A stretch of DNA of 64,000 bases from Tubiluchus corallicola (taxonomy: Eukaryota; Priapulida; Priapulimorpha; Priapulimorphida; Tubiluchidae), in assembly GCA_030141605.1 (NCBI GenBank), contig JAQGDQ010000001.1:620001-684000 (forward strand). Reading direction: 5' to 3'. Within the stretch, counting starts at the first letter, position 1. The number at the start of each line of letters is the position of its first letter. The position numbers and the translations under genes were made by a program. Under the pieces are notes generated by a model. It had not been told where the DNA came from and did not search any database. It worked only from the letters and a program-made list of their open reading frames with translations. This document shows, one piece after another, positions 13,842 through 25,675 of the stretch.

Positions 13842-16544
13842 GTATGTATGTACTACACCATAAGCAAAGCACGTAGTGAGTTTGCATTTCTGACATTCTT
13901 ATACAGGATTGCGGTATACCACGTTTGCGTTTGAGTTATCAGAAAGTTTCACATTGCCACCACTGCAACCGGATAGTAGTGAACACGCCGTTTGGAATCC
14001 CGAGCTATCACTGATATATAGGCACTAAGTTTTTATAGTTATGGTGTATATGTATTACTAATAGATTTGTAATTTTTTTAATGATTCTGTTCATATAACC
14101 ATTAATGAGAAATGCTCTGTACCGGGGAGAGCACTTGTGTGTAACAAGGTAAATCAGCGAAAATTCTGGATAATTTTCGTGTAAATTCGAACTGGGTGAA
14201 TGTGTGAGTATTGATAATCCCAATATCGATTAGCAGCTCTACAGCTACAGCAATACGGCAAGTCGTACGTGCCAATACACTTAGCCGGATTCGTGGAAAC
14301 CTCGGTTGGAAAAACTAGTAAGTCCAGAGTGTGATTACAGCAGTGTCATCTTCAAACAACGCAGAGACGCCTGTGATGTTTTGAACCTGGATTTACATGC
14401 AGCGATATTATAAAGCTTCATGGAACGCCCTTGTTGGGGTTTTGTAAACGTGCATGGGCGTTAATTGTGATTTGCTCCTGATAGTTTCATCAGTCGCAGC
14501 AAGTGTGATTTAACTAAAGCTGCGCAGTTTCGCCGTGATTTGAGGAATTTTATTAACATGAGAGATTATTACCAATTCATAATGAAAAGTGGAAAATTTA
14601 AAAGATGACTAACTGACTTGATTGCTCTATTTTGTACAAGCTAATGTATTTTGCTTCTTGATGTTCATATTGGAAATCAATGAATTCAGACGTAGGTAAG
14701 CCAGTGAAGTGTAATAGTTCCGGGAGTATGACTCTAAGTGTCAGCGTTTATTAAACTTACGCACTTAAATACATATTATGTTATACTGAAAAACATGACT
14801 TTAAGATTCTATGTATCTCAGAAAAGTAAAATAAATGATGAATAACAATACTTAAAACATTTCTGCGTAGGCTATGCATAACTTACGTGTTTCCATTGTG
14901 GTCATTGGCCAAAATTTACTTGGGCTTATAATTCTACGTAATTTTTCTTAATTAACTAATTGGTTTTTGTAAAGACTGTGCTGTCCTGGAGTTTTCCATT
15001 TACAATCGTGTGGAAGAGATGCGTCTGAAAACTCAAAAACTTCAGCTGAAGTTGTAGAAACTTTCGGTGACTAAATAGACAGCTGAAGATTATGAAAGCA
15101 AATGCTCTAAGCGCATTATTTGTTAAAACAGGGCAAATCCAGCTTGGCAAGTGTTGATACGGTGGACTTGATTCACTGTACGTTACTGCACCTGAGTTCT
15201 AGTTGAATTCTTTTTTATATCACATCTTTTTGCCAAATTGCAATACAGCAGTCTCAAGTAAAATTTGCAATTGTTCGTGTACACCAGTTTCATATTCTGA
15301 CTGAAACGAATTCTTCTAGACACTTATGAGCGTGTACAAGTGTCCCAAAAAAATCTGTGTATCATTACCATTATTGCCATAATTGTCACTATCATTAGCC
15401 TAGTTGTAGTTATTGTTAATTGTTTTCGCTGCTGTTACAGGCACTCATCCTGATCATGTCATATATTAATAAATTCTACTGCCAGCAATTACACTATGTT
15501 TATTCGTCACGTGTTCGAACATTTTATATTCTTTCTTAACGGGGTCATAGCCTACAGGGCATGGGAAAAGAACTGAGCAAATAAAGGCACTGTTGAACAA
15601 CGCAATCGGCTGTATTTTTGATAATTAAAAATTTTCCTCTAACATTAAATGATCAAGCAAGGACGTATCGGTGGCTTGCAAAATTATCCAAAAACTTGCG
15701 GCGACATGCGACGGCGAGGATGCGAGTAATAAAAAAACGTGGTTTCTCAACTCTTCGTTGGTAACAGCCTTCGAAAATAGTTTGTACAGATTATTGAGTT
15801 AAGTTCGAAAAGCATGGAATAGTTTTATTAAAAGCCTCGCTTGCGTGATTTATAGTCAATTTATGTAAACTCATGGTAATCATTGAATTATGTAAGCTAT
15901 GTGAAAGCATTAGCAAATTGAAAATGTCGTTCCTATGCAGCTGTTTATCGATTTTCCAGTTGTTATCTCATGCTTAAATTGACGATCGTAAATACATGAA
16001 TTAGAATAATGTTTTACATGGAATTTTATTTTCAATTCAACATGAAAAGCAGATGCTGTACATTATTTACAAAACTTAATGTTGCCATGAAAAGCTAGGG
16101 GTTTTTGACCTTTGAGCAGACGGCAGAATCTTATTAATGCGAACATTTCCAATGCATTAATGCTTCTTCCAGTCATGATTAATGCATGATTTGCCGGCTG
16201 ATCTGAAATCAACCAAGATTTTTAGCAAACTAGATTTTGCATAACGCATGTCACTTAACTAACTTTTTACAAAAGAAAATTTAAGACTAAGTCAGAATTG
16301 CATATGATGTCTTTGAAAAATGACCATTAAATTTGCTTTTTCATAAGCCGACGCCATTTTTATTCCGAGGCATTTATTGATTGGCTAAACTCAAGATCGT
16401 TGAGCATTTCATTCTAGTGATGTTACGTTAGCGTTAATAATATTTTTGTGTCTGTTCACCTGCTTTCGTCTGTAGTGAAATGAAATGAAATCAGATTTAT
16501 AAAAATATATAAAATATGATCGATAAGATATGGTGTTCTGTAGT
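13840..16544. other. Intergenic, no gene seen
   Basis: AT-rich sequence without a supported exon on either strand. It may include 5' non-coding exons of the Rab gene, which I cannot place. Confidence 0.35.
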
Positions 16545-16725
16545 GTGGTATGGTATGGTATGGTATGGTATGGTACGATATGGTATGGTATGATATGGTA
16601 TGGTATGGCATGTTATAGTATGGTAAGGTAAGGTAAGGTAAGATAAGATATAGTGTGACATGGTTAAAGGTATGGTATGATATAATGTGGTGTAGCGCGG
16701 TATATCATGGCATGGCATGATATAG
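16545..16725. repeat. ATGGT pentanucleotide satellite
   Basis: TGGTA units run almost unbroken from 16545 to about 16640, then decay into AAGGT, ATGAT and ATGGC variants. Weaker copies trail to about 16860. Confidence 0.9.
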
Positions 16726-16860
16726 TACTTGTAAAGTGGGGTAGGGTACGTAATATACGGTACAGACTAATATTAGTTATCATAGTTAGGTATAATGGGA
16801 CTTGATGTGATGTGTGATGACTGACAGGACGCGGCATGACATAACATGATATGGTAAGAT

Positions 16861-19800
16861 ATGAAATAAGACTACACAAAACAAAGTAACAGAAATAAAC
16901 TGATTTAAAAAGTGCATGGAATCTTGTACTATTTAAAATCACCTATTACTGATACCTTACAATAACTTTATTGAAATTACTTACCTTATTGCAACATATA
17001 ATAAGTAACAACATATCTCTTGCAGCGAGACTACCACTACTTTTTATAGAAATACAAGCCCAATAAACACCCTTTGTGCTAATGCATGCAAATGACTTAG
17101 AATGGATGGGAGTCGACATATCTTTTGTGACTGACTGGAATAATTAATGCAAAACGAAAATGACAGTCTAGTGCGATATAAGTGGTTTCCTGGCTTCAGA
17201 GCAAATTAATGATTGTTTAGTTTGCTGATCATATTTACTATATGCAAATATTATACGGGTAATTACATTCTAACTGATATGCGCATGTAAATTAATTACC
17301 AAACTTCTTGACATTATTCCTATTTTACAAAACCTTAATGCATTTTCAGGAATAAGTAATGGGCAGGCTAGATAAACTAAAAACAAAATCACACAACTTT
17401 GACTTTATATTTACGTAGCTGAGTTGTAGGCTTGTAGTGTTAGTGTAAAGTATATTTCAAGAACGTAAAAGTAAAGCCGCATAATTTTTACTTTATATGC
17501 GTTTATATGGGTTGTAGAGTTAATATAAAGCGTTCTTTCAGCTCCCATGCACTGCTCTTAGAAACGTACTTTATACTCTCTTTGACTTTATTAGAAGAAC
17601 GGAACTAAGTTACCTAAATCTAAATGATTCATTAATTGAATAGTCAAAACTGTCTCAGTTAGGCAAGTTTAGGTGTATTTTGTTCTGATTATTGCATGAG
17701 GATTTGTAAGTGATTAAGGGGTTTTCTGAGCTACCCAACACAATGCTAATTCTGGAGATTATTTAATGAGAAGAGTCATTATATTCATTTTGCAAGTAAT
17801 GCTTACATGCTCGTTGTGCTACACATATGAGGTAACGCCAAATAACCCAAAGAATGTTAATATAACTTTTTGCTCTTAAAATTGCATAACACAGATGCAT
17901 GTTAAGGTTAATAGTGTAGATGTGGTTCGTAGCAGAATATCAATTTTGTAATTTGCAATTTTGGCGTAATTACTCGGCGTAATATCGCTGAGTCTGCGTT
18001 TTGCATTTTCTTCAGTAGAACGGCAGTCTATAATGACACTAAAATAGACATGTTAGCCTGCGTGCGTAGTGCTATCTCCGGCATCACTGTAGAATAGCGA
18101 ATACACGTAAAAAAAACAATTTTCATATAGTGACGTTAAATTATTCATGCATGTACAGGGTTATATTCGGCTAAAATAGATTGTCAAGTCGTAAAATCGA
18201 TCGGCATAATTATTATCACTTAGCCATAGTGATAGTGAAGTGGGAGGAACCTAGCCTGTTATCCGTTGTTAAAGACGAGATTTCCATCTAGAGGATTTCA
18301 AGAGCATCAGGGAGCATATCCGATTCTAGTTTCTCGCGAAGGACGCGGCATCATCTGCAAAACAGAGGTTGGTGAAAAGGTAGTGATAGTATGTGCCACC
18401 ATGAGCACAACAAGTCAGTGGCTTGTTCATTCAACAGTCAACAACAACGTTGAAGAAGTCAGGTGCGGCTTTGACGGGCATCTGACGTTGTAGCAAAGGC
18501 CTGAGTGACCTTCGCGAACGTTGCAGGTGGGATCAGAGTACAGTGCTTTGAGAATGGAGATAAGCTTTGTAGTGCTTATCCAATTCTTATAGAAGAAGCC
18601 AGAGAGCGCTATGGTCTAAGAAAGCCGTTTTCGGATCAATTACTGGCTACGTATAGAGCTCTGCAGAACTCTTTCTTTGCAGGGCTAAGATCCTGAGGGC
18701 AAGAATGCAGTCAGTGGTGGAATGCCAAGAGATGACGGCAGCTTGCTGAGGCTGGCCTAGTGTAATGGGATGGTAACCGGATGTGGTAGGGGATATAAAA
18801 CGAGGAGATGTTTTTGTTTTTTGTAGCGGAGATGAGGCACTTTTTTAGTTAATGGGAACAGAATCAGAAGGTCAAATCAATGTGCAGAAGGCCAAATCAG
18901 TGCTTAATTGTTGTAAAAATGGAATACTGGAATATATCTTACAGTATCAGTACCAACCAATGTATTCAATTAAATCAGTTAAAAAACTGACCTTATTAAC
19001 TATCAAATATATGTTTTTACCTGTGGTTTAAGAGACGTGACTAATTTTTGGCCCCAGCAGGTTCTATCTTGAACTGATACATGTGTACATATCTCAAAAG
19101 TACCAATCCGGATTTTGGCCGAAATTTGTTGGAAGGTACCTGAATTTGTTGGAAGGTAACAGAAACTGAACAGAAAAATTCTATTGCAATTGGTTCTAAG
19201 CTACTTGTTATCAGTTAGCAGCTTGCAATCAACAATTAAATTTAAGAGGAGAATTTTATCAGTCATGATTTAAAATGACAACATAATTATGATCTTATGC
19301 TGAGTAGAGAAACAATTTTGTAACTCGGCACTATAATATTATAACTACCCGCAAAGGAATCGATTTTTCCTTAGTTATATCTCTGTAGGAGCATTATGTG
19401 TTGGCGGCTGAATTGGGCTCATTTCAATTTCTCAAGCGAAAGTTTACATCGAGCGCGGTTGGTGATATTTTGTGATTGTTTTTGCGATATTCCCTCAACA
19501 CTATTATTCTGTTACTCCTTCAACAGAATATTTCGTTCCTTTGCGTAGCTAAGTCATTTATTTCTCACACTGTTAGCAGATTTGTCGGACTCTGTGGTTA
19601 TGGTAATTTGTAATTTCCTTTCGTTTCTGTACCCTAAAGCTATATCCTAGTTTTTTAACACCCTCTAGGATTAATTTATTTGGTAATCTCCATCAACATA
19701 ATGTTTGTGTTAGCTTTACTAAAATCAAATAAATCATTATTAAAGTTCAGTACTATAGGTTCATGCAAGGCATCACAGCACTAAGTAGTGATATAGCACT

Positions 19801-20876
19801 GTTTCAGTATAATATTACTTACTTGTTTATTGATCATTAATTATTATTACATTGGGCTGTGTAATTGATGATCGCGCAGATCGTTTTGTTAATATGTACC
19901 AACTAGCTTTGCAAAAAATTCAAAGATTGACCAGTTGATGGTTCTGATCTAAGTATGTGAAAAGTATGGCTGTGTATAATAACGGAACAGTCCCGATTTT
20001 ATAGTATGGGTGCAAGTTTTGGGTTATTTACTGAGAATGATAAAGTTAATCTATTAATGGTGAGGAGTTTCGCGGAAATTGTTTCAGAATCATGATCACG
20101 ATGGACGATCACGAAATTGATTGCTAAAAAATGAACTTGTATGGTTGTGGCTATATTAAATTTCGTTAATACAATTGTCGCCATTTTGCATTGGGCATAT
20201 ATTTTTTCCACGAATTGTTAAAAAGAAGGGTTTCAATTAATTTTCATAGCGTCCCTGAAAACCCCTGAACTTAACAAATCGTTTTTAAGCAAAACTTTTT
20301 GTAACGAAAAGCATGAAAAGTTTTCACAAAAAACCCCTAGGTTTTTAGCACAGGGATTTAATGCAAGCTGCATCATCAAGCTGTTCCATACATTCCCACT
20401 ACAGTACACTACAATAATAGTAAGCTTGTTAGCTCATTAATTTACTTGTGTCATCAGCACCTTGCAATTAAGAATGCAAAATGACTAATGGCTAAAAACT
20501 AAATCACATGGTTCGAAGTCAGTTAAAATATTGTGTGTGATTCCACCCACGAATTGAATTACTACATTCCTTTTAACAGGTAGTTGTTCGTTTTTTAATC
20601 GTGACCAACAAATAACAACTTTATTAAATTTCAAAGACGAACAAGGAATACTGAGCTAACCACATTGAATTGATGAATCTACGAAAGATGTAAAAGCAGA
20701 AGATCTCATTGCTCGCGTTTGTGCGTCCAAACGTTTTTTTTATTTTCAAGCCAATCAAACTAGGCAAATGACTAGTAGTACGAAGGTCATTATGATACAC
20801 TTGTTGTATGTATTATACATGGTTGTGGATAATATATGTTTAACAGCGTACTGATTTTAATTTATTTTAATTACAG
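16861..20876. other. Region before the Rab gene; one unexplained open island
   Basis: Mostly AT-rich non-coding DNA. Around 18266-18700 a stretch of higher GC carries two consecutive + strand open frames (75 and 63 codons) separated by a stop and a frame change. I do not recognise either peptide. A short tandem duplication (aatttgttggaaggta twice) lies near 19121-19158. Confidence 0.35.
18266..18696 (+). pseudogene. Possible broken coding remnant, unrecognised
   Basis: Open frames 18266-18493 and 18505-18696 together look more codon-like and more GC-rich than their surroundings. The second contains EEARERYGLRKPF. There is a stop between them and no clear splice sites. It could be a decayed gene or transposon fragment, or chance. 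No homology is recognised. Confidence 0.2.
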
Positions 20877-20893
20877 GAATTTCCTCAGCAATA

Positions 20894-20998
20894 ATGACAA
20901 ATGAAACCACTGGGCCAATATTAAATGGTTCAAAAGTCGACCAAGAGGTGGCGCCATCTTGTCACGAATCTACTTATGATGAAACGTTAATCCACAAG
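20894..20998 (+). CDS. rab26: Rab cassette A, start exon (A1), donor GG instead of GT
   Basis: 35 codons from ATG, with an in-frame stop 24 bp upstream. A good acceptor (ttttaattacag) just before, at 20876, suggests either a 5' non-coding exon or a chance site. The end [10 protein letters not shown] parallels the YYDFACK end of cassette B and the YD...K that precedes the P-loop in Rab26/37. The expected join after AAG is in phase 0, exactly as needed. However the intron starts GGAAGT where GTAAGT is expected (+2 T to G). The nearest true GT (21003) shifts the frame and hits a stop. In-frame GTs inside the exon (20936, 20951) would remove the conserved YD...K end. The exon may be dead, non-canonically spliced, or affected by a base error. 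Confidence 0.6.
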
Positions 20999-23900
20999 GG
21001 AAGTTATATTTTGATGATTACGTTCATTTATTTATTCATTGGTTCGTTCAATCATTTATTTGCTTATTCGTTCACTCGTGTGCTTGTTTGTTATTATTCA
21101 TTCATTTTTCTTTTCCAATATTATCTCCGTATCATCCCCGCTGTTTTTCCTGTCCCACCTTCTTCTCTCTCTTTCTACTACCTCACCAACATGCATGCAC
21201 TATTACACTATGTACACAAATGTACGCTACACTAGTACATTTGCTTAAAAAATTATAGCTTACCTAAAATGCTAATAACTTTTTACTACAGATAAATGTT
21301 CTCCAGAATAATTAGTTGGTTGTCATGATTTCTATAGTTAGCTATTTTACTACGTTCAAGTGTTTTTTCCTACATCCTATTAGTATATGCAATTTAATGC
21401 GCATTGTTACATACTAAATTGTAAAAATTACCAAGTGTGTAAAAGCTCACTACTTTTGTAAAAAATGAAAAACTACTTTGTCAAAAATTACTGGCTTTTA
21501 TAAAAAAAACCTGGGTCGCTATTATTGTAAAAACGTTAGCCACTTTTCTAAAGCATGCCGTTTTTTACAAAAAATAGCCACTTTCGTAAAAATGTCACTA
21601 GTTTCGTAAAATCTCCAACCAATTTTTGTAGCGAGGTTACTATTTTTTAAAACATTTCCCACTTTTGTGTGAAAACAATCGTGTGGTTAATTTTGCAAAA
21701 GCGTTAACCACTTTTGTCAAAACAGTAGTTTTTGCCTTGTAGTTTGATAACTGACATGTATTGCCTTGGGCTGATGATATTTGACGTTGTTTTATAGTAT
21801 ATAATTAATTGGTAAGCAACTAATTGTAGAAATTATATTTTAAATTAAAATTTTCATTTCTGTAGGCAAGGGTGACATGACTTGTTTTACTTTTATAGAG
21901 TTCACAAAGATTAGAAGAAGTTTGGCTAGGTTAGGATGTACCTTTTAATTTAAGTCGCTGTCGTTGCTTAATGGCCGGCTAATGTGGCAGTTCGTTGTTT
22001 TCTATTAGTCAAGTTGCCATTCAGACTCAATGGCTCCCTGGTTTTCTATGCAGCGGCACTCGCTCGTCGCACAGTACCGTCTGGTCTTAAAAGAGAACAT
22101 TGTTACCGTACCTTTTTAGAAAGAATCGTTTTGAATCTTTAATTAGATCTTTTATTTGAATCAAAGGAGCCACTACATGCCCCATCTTCTGCTAAAAAGC
22201 CCACACTGTCCTATCACTTCATTGATTATTAAGGCGATTTTTGTTGTTGCTCATAGGTCCTCTGACTCTGTATAAATCTTATTCATGGTTTTTGGGCGTT
22301 TCACGGAACATTTACAAGAATTCTAGGCTTTAAATTGTGTCAACCCTGCCCTCTATGATTAATTACTTCCAAATTTTTGACATAAGCCGCCTTACTTACT
22401 AATTGCGGCCTAGTCTGGGCTTCCCAGTAGAAGACAGCTCTTACGTACCTTCTCAGGCTGCAGTGTTGGCTTCAATAAAAAGTGTTTATTTTTATATAAA
22501 CCTCCGTATTAATGGTCTAATGTTTCTCATTGACCAAATTCGATTTGGATTTTGTAAGTAATTTACCACTAGTGGTAAATTTTGTAAGTTTGAATTCGGG
22601 GATTTGAAATTGAATATTGAAAAATCTTATATCACATCACCAGATTCCTGCAACATTTATACTACTCTCTCTTGTGGGAATGCTTTATCGCAACGTGCAT
22701 GGTAAGAATGTAGTGAGAAAATATTGCGCAAAATTGTGCCACCATGATCATGCAATGCACGTGCTTCATGTATTTTTGTATCTGGTGTAAATTAATATGC
22801 AAAGAGACCATTCTTTATATTAGTGGCGAGTTTTACAAAAGTGGCTAACGCTTTTACAAAATTAGTGACCCAATTTTTTACAAAGCAGGATTGTTTTTTA
22901 CAAAAGCAATAGCCTCTGGTTTTTCAACGGTGGGCAAGATTCTTTTATAAAATTAGAGACATTTTTATTAAAGCTGTTATTTTTTACAAAAGTAGTGAGC
23001 TTTTATAAACTTGGCAATTTTTACAATTTTGATTACAACACGCGTTCCTCGCTGGATCTCCAAAGCTGGCACAATTGCAAAAGCTGTATAATTTGATTTC
23101 ATGTAATTTTATGAATTGCCTATTTCATTTTAGACGATTCTAGTTGGAGATAGCGGAGTCGGGAAAACTTCATTTCTTGTGCAATTCGATCAAGGAAAAT
23201 TCACCGCTGGTTCGTTTTCCGCTACCGTCGGTATAGGATTTACGGTGAATACATAATTCAATTTGCAATTTTTCAATTAAATTTTGTTTTTCATCTATTA
23301 GTACGTCGTATTACGTGAAGCAGCTCAGCAGCGCCGTGTATCATACGAATCTGACTAGTACTCACGGTACAAAATTTTCGCCTGATTTTATGTTGTTTGA
23401 ACAATTTTCTTTATTGACACAGTTTATTTTTGTGTTACTTGTGCCTATGCAATTGCGTAAACAACATAAATCGCGTGGGGGGGGGGGGATTGTCAACTAA
23501 TCACAGCGAATGATAGGAATCATCAGATTGGAATCATGTGAATAGGACAAACTTTTAGTAAATGTGCGATTATTTAGAGACAGAGCAGTGTAAATAAACA
23601 AACTATTCACTAGAAAGCAAGGTGGAAGCAAAGACAGCAAATCACTAATTAAAATATGAGGATGAACAATACTGTACATGCCTACATGTAGAACGATAGC
23701 GTGTCAGCAAAATGTGGTAGATATTGCATGACAGAAACATCAGATAGAGTCCATGGACTACGATTACGGCATTAATAAGTCAACAGCTCACTCTCAACAA
23801 CAATAGTACTAAATTCGACTAATTTATCTTCACTGAAACGTGACTAATTTATGTTAATAGATTATTACTGCCAGATATTTAATTAATACCTGCTACTCGA

Positions 23901-25631
23901 TTATGAACTAGAATATCAGAACAGCCTATGACATGGGGAGTTATATGGCAGTTATATTCTTATTGAATCGTACTAATTACTGTATTACTTCATTATCTTG
24001 TCACTACCATGTTGACTATGTAAGGTCCGTCAAGAACGCTGAAAAATGACTCAGCAACTAGATCTGCATCTAGATCGCTTCTTCCTATTTGGGTAGTCAC
24101 TAAATGAACATGACTGTGCTACAGGCAGCTGAAGTTTATATGCTGCGGTGTATGTGTGGTCTAATCAGCTGATATCTGTAACTTTTTAGTAGTCTGCGAG
24201 CACTATGTTAAGTTTATTATTTAATTTTGTTAAAGTTGTGCAATTAGGTATTGTGCATTTAGTTGAATGTATTTTGTTTAAAATAACATTTCTTGAGTTT
24301 GTCTGCTGTTCAACGTTCACAACCGACTGGCGAGAAATGGAATTTTGATTTCATGGTCAGGTTACCGAACCGCTTGCCGAATTTGTTAAGACTTATGTAA
24401 GCCTTATGTAACGTTATTTAAAATTAACATTCAATTTTAAACAGCATTTCAAAGTCAAACTTTGTGAATGTTAAGAAGCCTACTAACTATATACTTTAAT
24501 AAACACTATTTTGTTCTGCACAGTAGTGTCTGGCAACGTCCTGCTATGTACAGTGCTGAAGTCGATATATTATATTACCACGTTATAAAACAACGTCAAA
24601 TTTCAAATTTAAAAAAAAATAGAAACTTTTACTACTCCGGAAAATACAATATGTTTTTTAAGTTTTTAATGGGTTCAATTTTTCTTGAGGTCTTTAGCAT
24701 GTTTCATCCATCAGCAATATCTCTTTTTTGTCTAAGTGAAAATAATCTAATCATGTATGTACGCACTTTCGCAGTAATATTTGGTATGTTTAAATATATT
24801 CTGCATACGCGTTTACGGTAATTACATCGGTGGTTGTGGAATAGCCAGCCAGTTAAAGTGCCTGATTGGCCATTGTGAGGTGGAATCCTCTAGGTGATTG
24901 ACGTTTTGCGATCCCTTTATTCCACGTTGTCTGTGGCGGTTCGTCTAATACCGATGACGTCACGATCAAGGCGCGCACTTCAAAACCCATAGGATGAAAA
25001 GCAGTCTGTTTCGCGGCGAGAAATTTGAGTTCACTCACATCTTAAGGAAGCCATAAATTTAATGAAAAGGTATGCGCTTTTACTTTTACTGACTGTAAAA
25101 GCATTAATTTAAACATTACATTACAAAATGCTTCCATGTGCCTTGCAAGTGATAGCCTCTTATATGTGTAAGTTTTAACAATTGTATTGTGACCATCCGA
25201 TACTTACATCATTCCGCTACGGTTTACTGTTTTAACTGAGATCAAATCTTTTTGTTGGTAAAGGGATCACATTGAATACCATTGGGAATATTATACCGTA
25301 ATAGCACAGATTTAACAACTTTATTAACTGAAATCAAAAACGCTCTAGGCGTTCTGTAGAAAGGTAACGAATTGTCATGCAAATTTTGAAATTGTATGAT
25401 TTCTGCTTTTTCGGCAGTTTATAACTAGCCGTTGCAAACACACAGTAATCTCAAAGTAAAGCCTGTAAGATGGACAGTTCGGAACGCTGCATTATTGAAA
25501 CGTAGTGCCATCTATTGGGTGCATTGAGTTGTTGTTTGCCATCAATACATGTAGTATCCCACTCTCACAAATACTTCATTTGTGCTGCATGATCTCGATC
25601 CACAAACAATATACCCATAATATATATACTG

Positions 25632-25675
<44 letters not shown>

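Noticed and set aside
13639-13896. His/Thr-repeat open frame on the minus strand
   Set aside because: It arises from the (GT)n repeat, with no coding support.
24853-25038. Minus-strand 61-codon frame in the GC-richer patch
   Set aside because: No domain, and no splice sites at fitting phase. The patch is better explained as regulatory sequence.
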